Assembly: GCA_039105265.1 (NCBI GenBank) | Contig: JAPFFF010000001.1 | Location: 2,294,001-2,358,000, forward strand | DNA: 64,000 nt | Source of the DNA: Tritrichomonas musculus | Lineage: Eukaryota > Parabasalia > Tritrichomonadida > Tritrichomonadidae | Direction: 5' to 3' | Shown: one piece after another, positions 40,855 through 50,761 of the stretch | How the letters are laid out: each line of letters starts with the position of its first letter | Position numbering within the stretch: position 1 is the first letter of the stretch | The notes under the pieces: generated by a model | The model's input: the letters and a program-made list of their open reading frames with translations, nothing else | Databases searched by the model: none | Told to the model about the DNA's origin: nothing | Translations under genes and position numbers: made by a program

Positions 40855-41008
40855 ATTTTTAATGCATTTGAAACATCAGTTCCTGCTACAACCGCATCAA
40901 CTGATACATATCTGATGTATTCTTCTGATTTCCAACGTCCTTGCCTTTTAATAACGCAATCTTAAATTCCATTCAATGATTCATAATAAGCTCCTCCTCT
41001 AAAAAATC
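40855..41008 (-). mobile_element. Fossil fragment resembling a tyrosine recombinase
   Basis: The minus strand contains IKRQGRWKSEEYIRYVSVDA, similar to the C-terminal catalytic part of tyrosine recombinases (R-x-G-R-W-K-S followed by Y-I-R-Y). Such enzymes occur in several mobile element classes, including DIRS/Ngaro-like and Crypton-like elements. Only about 150 bp is left; it is a broken fragment and its element family cannot be decided. Confidence 0.42.
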
Positions 41009-41125
41009 CATACAATTAATTGTTTTGACTATATATTGCTTTGATCGCAAATTTTGAAATAATTTCATTTTTAAATAAACAAATTGATCGCATACTTTAA
41101 ATTATTGGCCTAAACTGCCCTATTC

Positions 41126-41130
41126 TCATT
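41126..41130 (+). promoter_or_regulatory. Initiator-like element TCATTG
   Basis: TCATT(G) with its A at 41128, 14 bases before the ATG at 41142. It fits the trichomonad initiator position. Confidence 0.45.
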
Positions 41131-41141
41131 GGCCAAAACTT

Positions 41142-42521
41142 ATGAATGTAAAATTTTCTCTTGGTTTAGAAAATGTTAAGCATGTTCCAATTAATAAATA
41201 TGCACGCGATTTTACCTTTATTGTTGATGGAAAGCAATATCAAACAAGCCGAATTTTGGCAGATCTTTTATCACCAATTATATCAGAATTACATTCTGTA
41301 GATGAAACGGCCGATACATTTACAATTATTACAACAAAAAAGCTTCGTCAACAAGAACAAAGTTCAAACACTAATATCGATTATTTTTCGGACTTTCTAA
41401 ATAAGCCAATATTCGAAGAACAAGAAATTGATAGTACTAGAATGAATTACTATAGTGAATATTTTCTGCAACTTGGAAATTTTGAAGAATATCTCAAGCT
41501 TCAACACAAATATTCTGATGATATTACAGCTGATAACGTAATTGACCGCCTAATGAACACCGAAAGCATTTTTAATCAAACAAAATGCAGAAGTTCCATC
41601 TTTGAAAATTTGATTACCAATCTCATCTCCTTTGCATCAAATCATTTCCATGAACTTGATAAAGAAAAACTCCAAAAATTGAGTAAAGAGCAAATTGAGA
41701 TGATACTTGATCGATCTGAATTGAAAATTGAAGATGAAGATTCATTACTTCGGTTCATTCTATATTTGTATCAAAAAGATCACAAATATTCTCCACTTTT
41801 TGAATACGTTTATTTTGAAAACGTCAACGACGATACACTTGAAACATTCGTTGACCAATTCAATGTTGATGACATGACGATAGGGATATGGATTTCAATC
41901 AGCTATCGTCTAATCAAGAGTAGAAAAAGGAATAGAAAAAGTGCCAATGAACAATGCACATCACCCAAAATGAATATTCTGACTTTTTCACCAGACAGCA
42001 ACAACAAATTCCACGGAATTCTGCGTCATTTGGGAGATGAAGCAGGCGGCAATGTTCATGATAAAAGAGTAGTCGAAATTTCATCTTCAACTCGAGTTCA
42101 AGGTGATAGTTATAATCCAAAAAATGTCGCTGATTATGGTTCAAACTCTTATTTTGCACCTTGTAACGTAAAAAATGTTGATATTTGCTTCGATTTCAAA
42201 GAGAAACAAATCCAGCCAACGAATTACTCTATACAATCTATAAATATAAATTGTTGTAATGCATATCTTCGTAATTGGGTTGTTGAGGTTTCTAATGATA
42301 AAGTGAACTGGGACATTGTTGACGAACATTCAAATGATTCTTCATTGAAGGGAATTGATAAAATGGCAACGTTCAACATAAAGCAAACAAATTTGTTTTA
42401 TCGTTACATAAGAATTCGTCAGACAGGAAATAGCTGGTGGGAGGGTTCCTTTTACTCATATATATCATATATTGATTTTTACGGCAAACTGAAACTTCCC
42501 AACACAAATGCTCCCAAATAA
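41142..42521 (+). CDS. BTB-like protein with F5/8 type C domain (divergent subgroup)
   Basis: 459 residues from ATG. The N-terminus MNVKFSLGLENVKHV replaces the SAGLKN start of other members. The BTB-like core is DFTFIVDGKQYQTSRILADL and LSPIISELH (about 25-50), with a helical middle to about 270. The F5/8C domain is at about 310-450 (ICFDFKEKQIQPTNYSIQS, LRNWVVEVSND, RYIRIRQTG, IDFYG). The core, with IVDGKxYxTSR, is closest to the gene at 45141-46427, so these two form a subgroup. An initiator-like TCATTG lies 14 bases before the ATG. Probably a cytosolic adaptor; ligand unknown. Confidence 0.82.
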   Translation: MNVKFSLGLENVKHVPINKYARDFTFIVDGKQYQTSRILADLLSPIISELHSVDETADTFTIITTKKLRQQEQSSNTNIDYFSDFLNKPIFEEQEIDSTRMNYYSEYFLQLGNFEEYLKLQHKYSDDITADNVIDRLMNTESIFNQTKCRSSIFENLITNLISFASNHFHELDKEKLQKLSKEQIEMILDRSELKIEDEDSLLRFILYLYQKDHKYSPLFEYVYFENVNDDTLETFVDQFNVDDMTIGIWISISYRLIKSRKRNRKSANEQCTSPKMNILTFSPDSNNKFHGILRHLGDEAGGNVHDKRVVEISSSTRVQGDSYNPKNVADYGSNSYFAPCNVKNVDICFDFKEKQIQPTNYSIQSININCCNAYLRNWVVEVSNDKVNWDIVDEHSNDSSLKGIDKMATFNIKQTNLFYRYIRIRQTGNSWWEGSFYSYISYIDFYGKLKLPNTNAPK

Positions 42522-42895
42522 ATTTGTATTTAATATATACAATAAATGATTAGAATAAATAACTTATCTTTTTTTTTTTTTTTTCTATGAATAATAACAA
42601 ATCTAAAATGATTTTGTACACCAATTGCCATTTAATTTTTAGGATGTATATTTCCATATTATTCAATCGTAGAAAAAAAAAATGGAATAATGTTTTCTAG
42701 ACACTTATATTTGGAATTCATTTAAGTCAAATGGATTTTTTAGTAGAAAAAAAATTTAATGAATACAGTTAAAATAATCTTAAGCATAATGAAATATTTA
42801 AATAAGATACTAAATGTATAATTTTTTACTAAATGTATAAAAAAAAGTTTATTAATTAACCTTAGAGTAAATCAATTAAAGGATAAAATAATATT
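42522..42895. other. Intergenic spacer between convergent genes
   Basis: AT-rich with T- and A-runs. No RNA or reading frame is supported. Confidence 0.5.
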
Positions 42896-44860
42896 TCATT
42901 TTTGTTGATTGTGGAGAGATTTGAAGCGATTCAATTCTCTGTATCGACGTAGAATTAAATTGGTGTCAACTTCTGGTGTAAGTGAAAATGAGTTACTGAA
43001 CATGTATTCGATGATTTCGTCGAATGTCGGGCGTAATGAAGCTTTGAATGATGTGCAGCGCTTGATCAGATCGATGCATATTTCGCTGATCTTCGATGAT
43101 GCACTTGGATACTTCATATCGACTTTGTTCATCTTGTCTCGAACGCTCTGCTTCGGAAGTCGTCCTGTGAAAAGTGCAAGAAGAACAATTCCGTAAGAGT
43201 AAACGTCTGTCTTGTTGTTGTACTCTTCCTCGTTCACCATCTCTGGCGACATGTAAGCAAGAGTTCCAACTCCCTTCGTCAGGGAGCTTTCAATGTCTGA
43301 CACGTGAACGAGACCAAAGTCAATGATTTTTGATTCAAAAACACTGTTCATCATGATGTTCTCAAGCTTCAAATCGCGGTGCATCATGCCAAGACGGTGA
43401 ACGTGCGACATACCAAATGCAACTTCAACTGCAATTCGAACCTTCAACGTGTTGCTCATTAGGCCCTTCTCAATGACTTCCTTCACGCTGAATGGAAGAA
43501 GTTCGAAGAAAAGTGCAATCGTAGTCTTTTTAACTTTTTCTTTGTATTCATAATCATACTCATCGTCATCGTCTTTTTTGTTTCTGGCCTGTTGAACTGG
43601 CTCCTGCATGTTGTAGCCAAGTGACTCGCAGATGCATGGATGCTCGATTTTGCAAACCGTTTCAAGCTCTCTCAAGCTGTTCTGGAGTGTTTTGAATGCT
43701 GCTTCATCGCTGACTTCTTTGATGACTTTCTTGCACATCACTTCACCTGTTCTTTTGTCAATAACTTTGAACACTTCACTAGTAGCCCCTCCACCAAGCT
43801 TGCCCACAACTTCTTGGAATTCTTCGTCTTCGGGACCAACAAATTTATCCTTGTTTTTCGTCTGCATTTCTAATTCTTCATTGTTCTCTCTCGTACTGAA
43901 AGCTTCGACGCTTTCTCCCAGTGACTGAGCAAATTCTTCGTAAGACATCGGCTCCTCGTATCGGTTCAGACGAGACTGGAGGTAATTGACAAACTTTTTC
44001 AATGTATCGTTTTCTTTCTCAAGTGATTCAATACGTTTATTTTGGCGGTTATCAACGGTTTTTACTTCACTCGAATCTGACTTTTCTTCTGCTTTTTTGT
44101 CATGTTTCTTTATATCTTGCCTGCCTTCGCTTTCTTTCTTCAGAATAATGTCTGCTTCACTTGTCATTTTATTCATGATTTCTGGTTCTTCTTCGATGTA
44201 GCTGATTTGGTTCTCCCAGTCTTTTACACTACCTGTCAGCTTCACATCGCGTCTGACGAGTATTTTCGCTTCTTTAGGGACACCAATCATATTACCGAAG
44301 CTTAATTCAATTGTTTTTGCATTTGGAAAAGATAAAATTGAGAGATTATGACATGTTGAAAAGCACAAACTCCCAATTGTTATAGATTTTGATGTCACAA
44401 GCAGCTTTTCAAGCGAGGAATCATCGAATGCATAAGTTTCAATACGTTCGAGTTCTGAATTTGGCGGAGTCACGACGGTTTTAAGTGTTTTGATTGAATA
44501 AAATGCTATATACTTTATGGTTCTTATTTGGGGTGGAATGACTGCTTCCTCGATGTCTCTGTGCGCCAAAATGAGTTGGTCAAATTTGTCTGATTTTTCT
44601 TGACTTTTGCCTAAAAGATATTTGTGATCAAAATAAATAAAAAGGTGATTTTGTGGTGAAATTTCTATTTCTGTTAAATCATACAGAAACTGGCTCCAAT
44701 TTTCATCTAAGTGCTTAAGTTTTGGTGGAATTCTGAGTTTTTTAATATGTGTTTTTAGAAAAGAATGGCTCTTAAAACTAATGACTTCTGAATCTTCGGG
44801 AAAGGTCAGAAATTCAATGTTATTGCCTTTAAATGCATTTTGGTCGATTGAGAAAATCAA
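42896..44860 (-). CDS. Protein kinase with N-terminal BspA-type LRRs, 5' end uncertain
   Basis: 654 codons open from 44860, but the first codon is not ATG and a stop lies directly before it. Residues 1-220 contain LRR_5-like segments (AFKGNNIEFLTFPED, VIPPQIRTIKYIAFYSIKTL, RIETYAFDDSSLEKL). A Lys/Glu coiled coil follows (about 245-310). The kinase domain spans about 350-620, with a GGGATSEVFKV loop, lysine in VMCKKVIKE, HRDLKLEN catalytic loop, DFG and SPEMVNEEE. All catalytic residues are present, so the domain should be active. A short ATG frame (MKIKNIPILIEILN) ends at the stop just upstream, so an indel, a lost 5' part or an error may explain the missing start. LRR-kinase fusions of this form are typical of trichomonads. 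Confidence 0.78.
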   Translation of the reverse strand: MIFSIDQNAFKGNNIEFLTFPEDSEVISFKSHSFLKTHIKKLRIPPKLKHLDENWSQFLYDLTEIEISPQNHLFIYFDHKYLLGKSQEKSDKFDQLILAHRDIEEAVIPPQIRTIKYIAFYSIKTLKTVVTPPNSELERIETYAFDDSSLEKLLVTSKSITIGSLCFSTCHNLSILSFPNAKTIELSFGNMIGVPKEAKILVRRDVKLTGSVKDWENQISYIEEEPEIMNKMTSEADIILKKESEGRQDIKKHDKKAEEKSDSSEVKTVDNRQNKRIESLEKENDTLKKFVNYLQSRLNRYEEPMSYEEFAQSLGESVEAFSTRENNEELEMQTKNKDKFVGPEDEEFQEVVGKLGGGATSEVFKVIDKRTGEVMCKKVIKEVSDEAAFKTLQNSLRELETVCKIEHPCICESLGYNMQEPVQQARNKKDDDDEYDYEYKEKVKKTTIALFFELLPFSVKEVIEKGLMSNTLKVRIAVEVAFGMSHVHRLGMMHRDLKLENIMMNSVFESKIIDFGLVHVSDIESSLTKGVGTLAYMSPEMVNEEEYNNKTDVYSYGIVLLALFTGRLPKQSVRDKMNKVDMKYPSASSKISEICIDLIKRCTSFKASLRPTFDEIIEYMFSNSFSLTPEVDTNLILRRYRELNRFKSLHNQQK

Positions 44861-45140
44861 TTTTTAGTTATATTAAGTATTTCTATTAAAATTGGGATAT
44901 TTTTGATTTTCATTCTCAAAAATTGAACGAGTTTGGCTAATATCAAATGAAAACTTTAAAAAGGTTTCTAATCAAGTAAAAATGCGACCAATGTTTTATG
45001 AGAGATGTATCAAAAAAAAAATAAAATTTCAAAACACATTGAAATATCAAATTTCAAAACTGTATACCACTTATTATAAAAAATGTAAGATTATTAAATT
45101 AATGCTTTAGGAAAATTCGATCAGTTTATTTATTATATTT

Positions 45141-46427
45141 TTAAGATTTAATTAAACTTCCATAAATTTCAAATGATTTAAAAGCTAAAAAATTATCTTT
45201 TTGCCAGCTTTTTCCAGTCGTACGCATTCGAATGTATTTGAAATACTCTGCTATAGGATTATTGACAGCAAACGTATGAACAATATTAGCACCATTTAAC
45301 AAAGGGCAGTTATTTTCTTCATCAATCATTTCCCAGTCATTTAAATCATTCGAACCTTCAATTACCCAATTTTTTGGATGCTGATTATTAGGCCCCATAT
45401 TGTAAGTTCTTATAGTATAATGAGTCAAGTTTACTCGATTCATTTTAAAGTCAAAGCAAATCCAACTATTTGGTACGTTATTTGATTCAAATCCTTTATC
45501 ATCAGTAAAGGATGCAACATAACGAGGATCATAACTATTATTACATACAGAAGAAGCAGTGAAATTGATTTCATCTTCTATTTTTCCATTAGTTTTCTTC
45601 TGAAAATAATTGAATATTCCCTCCACAGCTTCATTTTCTTTATATTCAAATAATGTTCCTTCAATTTTTTTGTATCGATTTTGATCGTTATTTTTGTTAT
45701 TTTTAAGCTCTTCACAAAGCCTTTTTGACAGTCCTTCCCAGAGATCAAACGTCATTTCATTCATGTCAAATATTGTCACAAATTCTTTCATTGATTCTGC
45801 AGATACGTTTGAAAATAAAACGGTTTCATACAAAATTGAATACTTTGAATTTTCTGAATAAAGTGTGTTTATAATTTTTAAGAGCTGATCTTCATTTTTC
45901 AATATAAGATGATCGTTTTTAAGAATCTTTTCGAAAGTGTCTATTGAAAGCTTTTTTATCTCTTCTACTCGATTCTCAAAAAGTTCGGTGAAATGAGATG
46001 AAGCAAATTCAATCTCTCTCAAAATTTGATTGTAAAAAAAAGTGGGATTTTGTTCGTGAAATTGAAGCAATTTCAAAACATTCTCAACTGATATGTCTGT
46101 TGGCTTATATTCGTATTCTATATAATTGTTTCCGAGGATTTTGATGATTTCTGATAGATATGGAATTTCATCATCAGTAAAAGTAATTGCTTTGGAAGAC
46201 ACGAGTTCAAGAATATTTAAAAAATTTCCATTGTTTTGCGTAGTTATTGTAAATGTACTAGCAGTGGGATCACTAAAATGAAGTTTACAAATAATAGGTG
46301 ATAAAAGATCAGCAACAAGTCTACTTGTTTTGTATTCTTTGCCGTTAACGATAAATAAAAAGTCTTTCTTATATGTTTGAAGAAGAATTTCCAAAATACT
46401 TGAGAGATTAAGCTTAATTATGCTCAT
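45141..46427 (-). CDS. BTB-like protein with F5/8 type C domain
   Basis: 428 residues from ATG at 46427. The BTB-like core is DFLFIVNGKEYKTSRLVADL and LSPIICKLHFSDPT (about 20-55); a helical BACK-like middle runs to about 245. The F5/8C domain spans about 275-425 (SWICFDFKMNRVNLTHYTIR, KNWVIEGSNDLNDW, FKYIRMRTTGKSW, FEIYG). It is the shortest family member in the window and clusters with the gene at 41142 by its IVNGKEYKTSR core. No initiator motif is evident just upstream. Function unknown; cytosolic location inferred from the absence of targeting signals. Confidence 0.82.
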   Translation of the reverse strand: MSIIKLNLSSILEILLQTYKKDFLFIVNGKEYKTSRLVADLLSPIICKLHFSDPTASTFTITTQNNGNFLNILELVSSKAITFTDDEIPYLSEIIKILGNNYIEYEYKPTDISVENVLKLLQFHEQNPTFFYNQILREIEFASSHFTELFENRVEEIKKLSIDTFEKILKNDHLILKNEDQLLKIINTLYSENSKYSILYETVLFSNVSAESMKEFVTIFDMNEMTFDLWEGLSKRLCEELKNNKNNDQNRYKKIEGTLFEYKENEAVEGIFNYFQKKTNGKIEDEINFTASSVCNNSYDPRYVASFTDDKGFESNNVPNSWICFDFKMNRVNLTHYTIRTYNMGPNNQHPKNWVIEGSNDLNDWEMIDEENNCPLLNGANIVHTFAVNNPIAEYFKYIRMRTTGKSWQKDNFLAFKSFEIYGSLIKS

Positions 46428-47441
46428 ATTATTTTATTCAAAATTAATTCAAAAAGTTAGGCACCATAAAAATTTTGATAAGATTGAAAGAAAAAAAAAT
46501 TTCCATTTGAAAAATTTTCAATATTTCTATGTAATTCGCCATTATGTTTCTGGAATGAAACAAGTCAAGGTTTATGCAAACGATATACTTCGGTTTCAGC
46601 AAGTTTAAAATCTAGAGCTAGAGTATTTACTAATCTTAAAAATTCAGGCGAAGTCAATTTTAATTTCTCTAATTAATACTGCTAATAAATTAGACCCAAT
46701 AATCAAGACCTATGAACTATTTTTCCCTCTTAAATTTCCTTATACATGATTAAATTGGCAAACAGTATTTTTGAAATACCAAATTCATGATTTACGCGGT
46801 AATGAAAATTCTCAAAATCTGTTTCTTGTGAAGAAATTGAATTTACTGAGTCTTTAAAATTGATTAGTGAATTTGTGTTTACTGACACACAAATATCATT
46901 TTCATTATTTGATCTTCAAATTACCATTCAATATGGTTCTACTTTGCCAATCATGTCATCACCAATAGTTATTGCATGTAATGCTTTTATTAAATAATTT
47001 TTTTTTTTTCTTCCCAGCATTTTTGAGTAAAAATTTTTTTGACTGATTTAGAACTTCATATTAATTGAAAAAAGTGTTTTTGAGGATATAATCAATTATG
47101 ACAAATTGATACTCCAAATATAATACCAAACCTTATTTCATAATAATGATATCATGCATTTCAATTCCATCTCAAATCAAACAGATCAAGGATATAGTAA
47201 CTGTTACTCAATCATTCATTTAAACAATGAATGGGGGTTTGAAATTCACCCTGCATTTCTGTATTTGGCAGTTATTCTTTTTATCATTATGTCAATTTTC
47301 AAACTGTTTGAAAACTTTTGATATGTATTAGAAGCATTTGGTATCAATTCTAGTACAGATTGCATTTTGAAAATAATTGTGATTCCGATAAAGATAAAAA
47401 AAGTATTACATAATATTTTATTCTAAATCATTTATTTGAAT
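46428..47441. other. Intergenic region with faint gene relics
   Basis: About 1 kb with no intact gene. A stretch near 46830-46995 reads CEEIEFTESLKLISEFVF and continues open to a stop, and one near 47146-47220 reads ISIPSQIKQIKD, reminiscent of a BspA repeat. Both are too short to assign. Confidence 0.4.
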
Positions 47442-49292
47442 TTATTTAAAAACAAAATAATGAGAATACCTTTGTAAAACCAATTTGATAATAGAAACCA
47501 ACCAATGTTGTTTTTGAGTCTCTTTAAATTGACGAAATGGATGAAAGCGGTCATTCAAATAGCATGGCTTATTGAATAATTGGTCAAAATAATAAACGTT
47601 ATTTTCATTTTTTCTGTGATCATTGTACCAAACTTGAGCAAAGAATGGATTTGTTTTTGCTATTGAATCATAATTCCAAGATTTCTTTGGAATATAACAA
47701 TGAGGACACCAATGTCCGCCAAGAAGAATTAATCGTGGACTTGCTTTGAATACTTTTCCACAGTGTCCACATCTCCAAATCAATTTTGTATCCAAATCTC
47801 CTTTTTTCATGGATTTGCTGATGAGTTCACCACCTCGATATTTTGCAGCCTGGCGTAAATCTTCGATATCAATTTTGCTCAATGGTTTGTTTTCATTATA
47901 ACCATGATTCAGTTTTCTTGTAATTCCATCATTGATTGATGTGTTATACTTCTCAATTTTGAAATGTGACCAATCTTTAGGAATTTGATTGTATTCTTCA
48001 AGTGAGCCATAAAATGCTGATATTCTTTCTGTGTTGTTATTTCTGATCCAATCAATTGAACCTAATGTTTTTGTGCTTGCAATTATTTTCATAAACATTT
48101 TAACAAAGAAAGAGATTAATCTTTTCATTGGTAAGTATTTTGGAATTCTATAATAAAAATCTATTTTTGTTAGCATTCTTTGGAAATATTCAATTGTGGG
48201 CAAGTTTTCTCTGAAATGAAGGTAATCTTCTAAAATGTCACTATCAATGTAATAATGACCATGAAAATTCTTTGATGAAAACCAATTTGGTTGGAATGAG
48301 TTGTCAACTTTTCCTAATCCAATATTTTCAAAGATTAAATTTTCGAATTCATAATTGGTTAAACGATAATTTTCACCAGAACCAATGTTATAAAAACGTT
48401 TCCAAAAATCTGGCGATAAGTCATTATTCTTATCATATAAGACCAAATTGAGCATTAGTCTTCCACTGTCTTCCACTGTACACCATTCAAGAACATTATT
48501 CATTGGAATTGTAAAAATAATTGGATCCATATGCTTGAATAAATCAGGATGCAGAATTCCTGATTGTCTTAAAACTACCCAGTTACGAATTCCACTTTCA
48601 ACAAAGACTCTTTCAGCCAAAACTTTTGATAATCCATAATGATCATAAATTGAAACTTTTATTGGATCACCTGTTCGTCCCCAGTGAATAGGATAATTTC
48701 TATTTCCTGTTTCAGCAACTAAACCAATATAGCATACTTTAATTACATCTTTGTTTGGTTGAGCTAAAATAGCTTTAACAATATTTTTTGCAGAATCAAC
48801 ATTAACTTTTTGAGTTAAATATGGATATGCATCGGCCATTGGTGAAAAGAAACCTCCAATATGAAGAACATAATCTGAGCCTTTAACTCCATTAAGTACA
48901 TCATCATAATTTAGTAAATCTCCCCATATAATTTCATAATTCTCTTTTCCATATTTTTTAATGTATTTGTTGATCACTTTCTTGCTTTCTTTATTTGGCA
49001 GAATTAATAATTTTAGCTTGAATTCATCTAAATGTTTGACAAATTCATTTAATGTTGCTTGGCCCATTACGCCAGTCGCTCCAGTGATGAAAACGGTTTT
49101 CTTAGCTGTATAATTGTGAAGTATACTATAATACGATGTTGAATTAAGAACATTTGAATAGTTGTAATAAAATGAACTTTCTTTAATTCTTGCATTTTTT
49201 AGCAATAGAGTGTTTGCTTCATTATTAGAGTCTTTGATCAGGCTGAATGAATTCTTGAATAAACAAATCAAGAAGAAGTTAAGAGCAAGCAT
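47442..49292 (-). CDS. NAD-dependent epimerase/dehydratase with C-terminal zinc ribbon
   Basis: 616 residues from ATG at 49292. The hydrophobic start (MLALNFFLICLFKNSFSL) looks like a signal peptide or anchor. From about 68 an extended short-chain dehydrogenase Rossmann fold follows, with TGATGVMG for NAD(P) binding and YGLSK as the Y-x-x-x-K catalytic pair near 218. About 440-616 is a separate module with two Cys pairs (WRCGHCGKVF near 504; HWCPHCYIP), a likely zinc ribbon, then NPFFAQVWYNDHRKNENNVY. The same combination is familiar from bacterial proteins, so transfer from bacteria is likely. Substrate is unknown; sugar nucleotide or sterol-like compounds are typical for the fold. Two TCATTT elements lie 7 and 12 bases upstream. 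An inverted partial copy of the ribbon lies at 50466-50690. Confidence 0.83.
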   Translation of the reverse strand: MLALNFFLICLFKNSFSLIKDSNNEANTLLLKNARIKESSFYYNYSNVLNSTSYYSILHNYTAKKTVFITGATGVMGQATLNEFVKHLDEFKLKLLILPNKESKKVINKYIKKYGKENYEIIWGDLLNYDDVLNGVKGSDYVLHIGGFFSPMADAYPYLTQKVNVDSAKNIVKAILAQPNKDVIKVCYIGLVAETGNRNYPIHWGRTGDPIKVSIYDHYGLSKVLAERVFVESGIRNWVVLRQSGILHPDLFKHMDPIIFTIPMNNVLEWCTVEDSGRLMLNLVLYDKNNDLSPDFWKRFYNIGSGENYRLTNYEFENLIFENIGLGKVDNSFQPNWFSSKNFHGHYYIDSDILEDYLHFRENLPTIEYFQRMLTKIDFYYRIPKYLPMKRLISFFVKMFMKIIASTKTLGSIDWIRNNNTERISAFYGSLEEYNQIPKDWSHFKIEKYNTSINDGITRKLNHGYNENKPLSKIDIEDLRQAAKYRGGELISKSMKKGDLDTKLIWRCGHCGKVFKASPRLILLGGHWCPHCYIPKKSWNYDSIAKTNPFFAQVWYNDHRKNENNVYYFDQLFNKPCYLNDRFHPFRQFKETQKQHWLVSIIKLVLQRYSHYFVFK

Positions 49293-49295
49293 TAA

Positions 49296-49306
49296 AAATG
49301 AAATGA
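49296..49306 (-). promoter_or_regulatory. Two overlapping initiator-like TCATTT elements
   Basis: On the minus strand TCATTTCATTT places candidate transcription start A residues at 49304 and 49299, which are 12 and 7 bases before the ATG at 49292. This fits the very short 5' leaders of trichomonad mRNAs. Confidence 0.5.
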
Positions 49307-50116
49307 GTCAGATTATTTTTTTTACATTAAAAATTTTAAAGGAGACTTTTGATATACTGTGAAAAAAAATTCATAGGTTTCTCAGAAAAAATTGAAATGC
49401 TGTTAATTTTTCATTCAATTTTTGAATTATTCAATATTAAATCATATTTATACTTAAACTAGAATTAATTATAGTTTACATAATAATATTGTTTCTGATT
49501 TATTTTATAATAATGAAAAATAATGTTTCATTCAAAAAATTATCTAATGATTTGGATTTGAATAATATTACTATCAAAAAAACATCTTTTTGTATTGATG
49601 TGATAGTAAAGGTCAATTTCTAATCGAAAATTCAAACCACCTAAAATATCTGAGATTATATGAAATTGGCCTCAACTATCATTTTAAATCTGTCCTTCAA
49701 TTGATTTTTTGAAAAAAATTTTGAAAATCATATTCTTATTTTTTTTTTTATTATTTAGTAATCATTATTTGGTAAATTCCTAATGGAATTATGAGTTTAT
49801 AAAAGTTATTTATAAAGTATTAAAAAAAAAAAAAAAAAATTGATATTCAATTATATATTTTTATGATCATTTGTCAAAATTGTTAATTATTGTTACATTT
49901 AAATCAGAAACATTATTTTAATTACAAAAGATTTAAATGTAAATGAAATAATATAATACCTTTTGTAATAAATGATTGAAATAAAAAATATATCATAATA
50001 TTTTAGATTTTTATGGAACAGAATCTAGTATCCACACATATTTTATTTCCTAAAAAAAAAATTATTTCATAAACGGCTGTATTTTATCATAAATACTTCA
50101 TGACAAGGAACCTACA
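49307..50116. other. Intergenic region, nothing recognised
   Basis: Very AT-rich, with A/T homopolymers (for example 17 A near 49823). No gene, RNA or terminal repeat is supported. Confidence 0.5.
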
Positions 50117-50459
50117 TTATGAACTTTTTTTGTGAGCATTTCCATCATTATACAAAAATTGGTATTGTATTTCTGTATAATAGTATGGGTCCTTTTCAGT
50201 ATCATTATCTTTGAAATTTTGAAGACGTGTAATTCCACTTTCATTTACACATCTATATCTAATCATACCTTCCTTACTAATAGGATATCCCCAATTTAAT
50301 ACATTTTCCCACTCTTTGCAATTGAAATCCGTGCTGTTAGACTCAGCAAAAACAATTCTTCGGTATGGGATTTTATATTTATTAAATCCGATGTTTTCTG
50401 GGACTGTTGACAATTCTCCAGATACATATTTGCTGAACGGAAATGACGTATCAGTATTC
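50117..50459 (-). pseudogene. Unidentified gene fragment
   Basis: The minus strand is open from the junction near 50459 to a stop at 50117 and reads DTSFPFSKYVSGELSTVPEN, continuing to NWGYPISKEGMIRYRC and ending HKKSS. The composition is protein-like rather than random. It has no ATG at its start and is cut exactly where the orphan zinc-ribbon copy begins, so it is the 3' end of a lost gene. Family not recognised. Confidence 0.45.
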
Positions 50460-50465
50460 TTTATG

Positions 50466-50690
50466 ATTTACGTCAGGCAGCAAAATATCGAGGTGGTGAA
50501 CTCATCAGCAAATCCATGAGAAAAGGAGATTTGGATACAAAATTGATTTGGAGATGTGGACACTGTGGAAAAGTATTCAAAGCAAGTCCACGATTAATTC
50601 TTCTTGGCGGACATTGGTGTCCTCATTGTTATATTCCAAAGAAATCTTGGAATTATGATTCAATAGCAAAAACAAATCCATTCATTTTTT
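50466..50690 (+). pseudogene. Orphan copy of the epimerase zinc-ribbon module
   Basis: Reads DLRQAAKYRGGELISKSM, then WRCGHCGKVF, HWCPHCYIP and SIAKTNPF, matching the epimerase at 47442-49292 (about 47642-47866) with few changes (for example SMKKG to SMRKG). It is inverted relative to the parent and lies about 1.2 kb beyond its 5' end. It breaks off after NPF into unrelated DNA. No start codon or Rossmann part is present. Confidence 0.85.
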
Positions 50691-50761
50691 TTTCCTCGCT
50701 TTTTCCCATTTGGAGAAATAAAATATCATTTACATTATGTATACAAAGAATGTGACCTCAA

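Noticed and set aside
47146-47220. BspA-like string ISIPSQIKQIKD as a gene
   Set aside because: Only one partial repeat is present, with stops close on both sides; too short to annotate as more than a possible relic.
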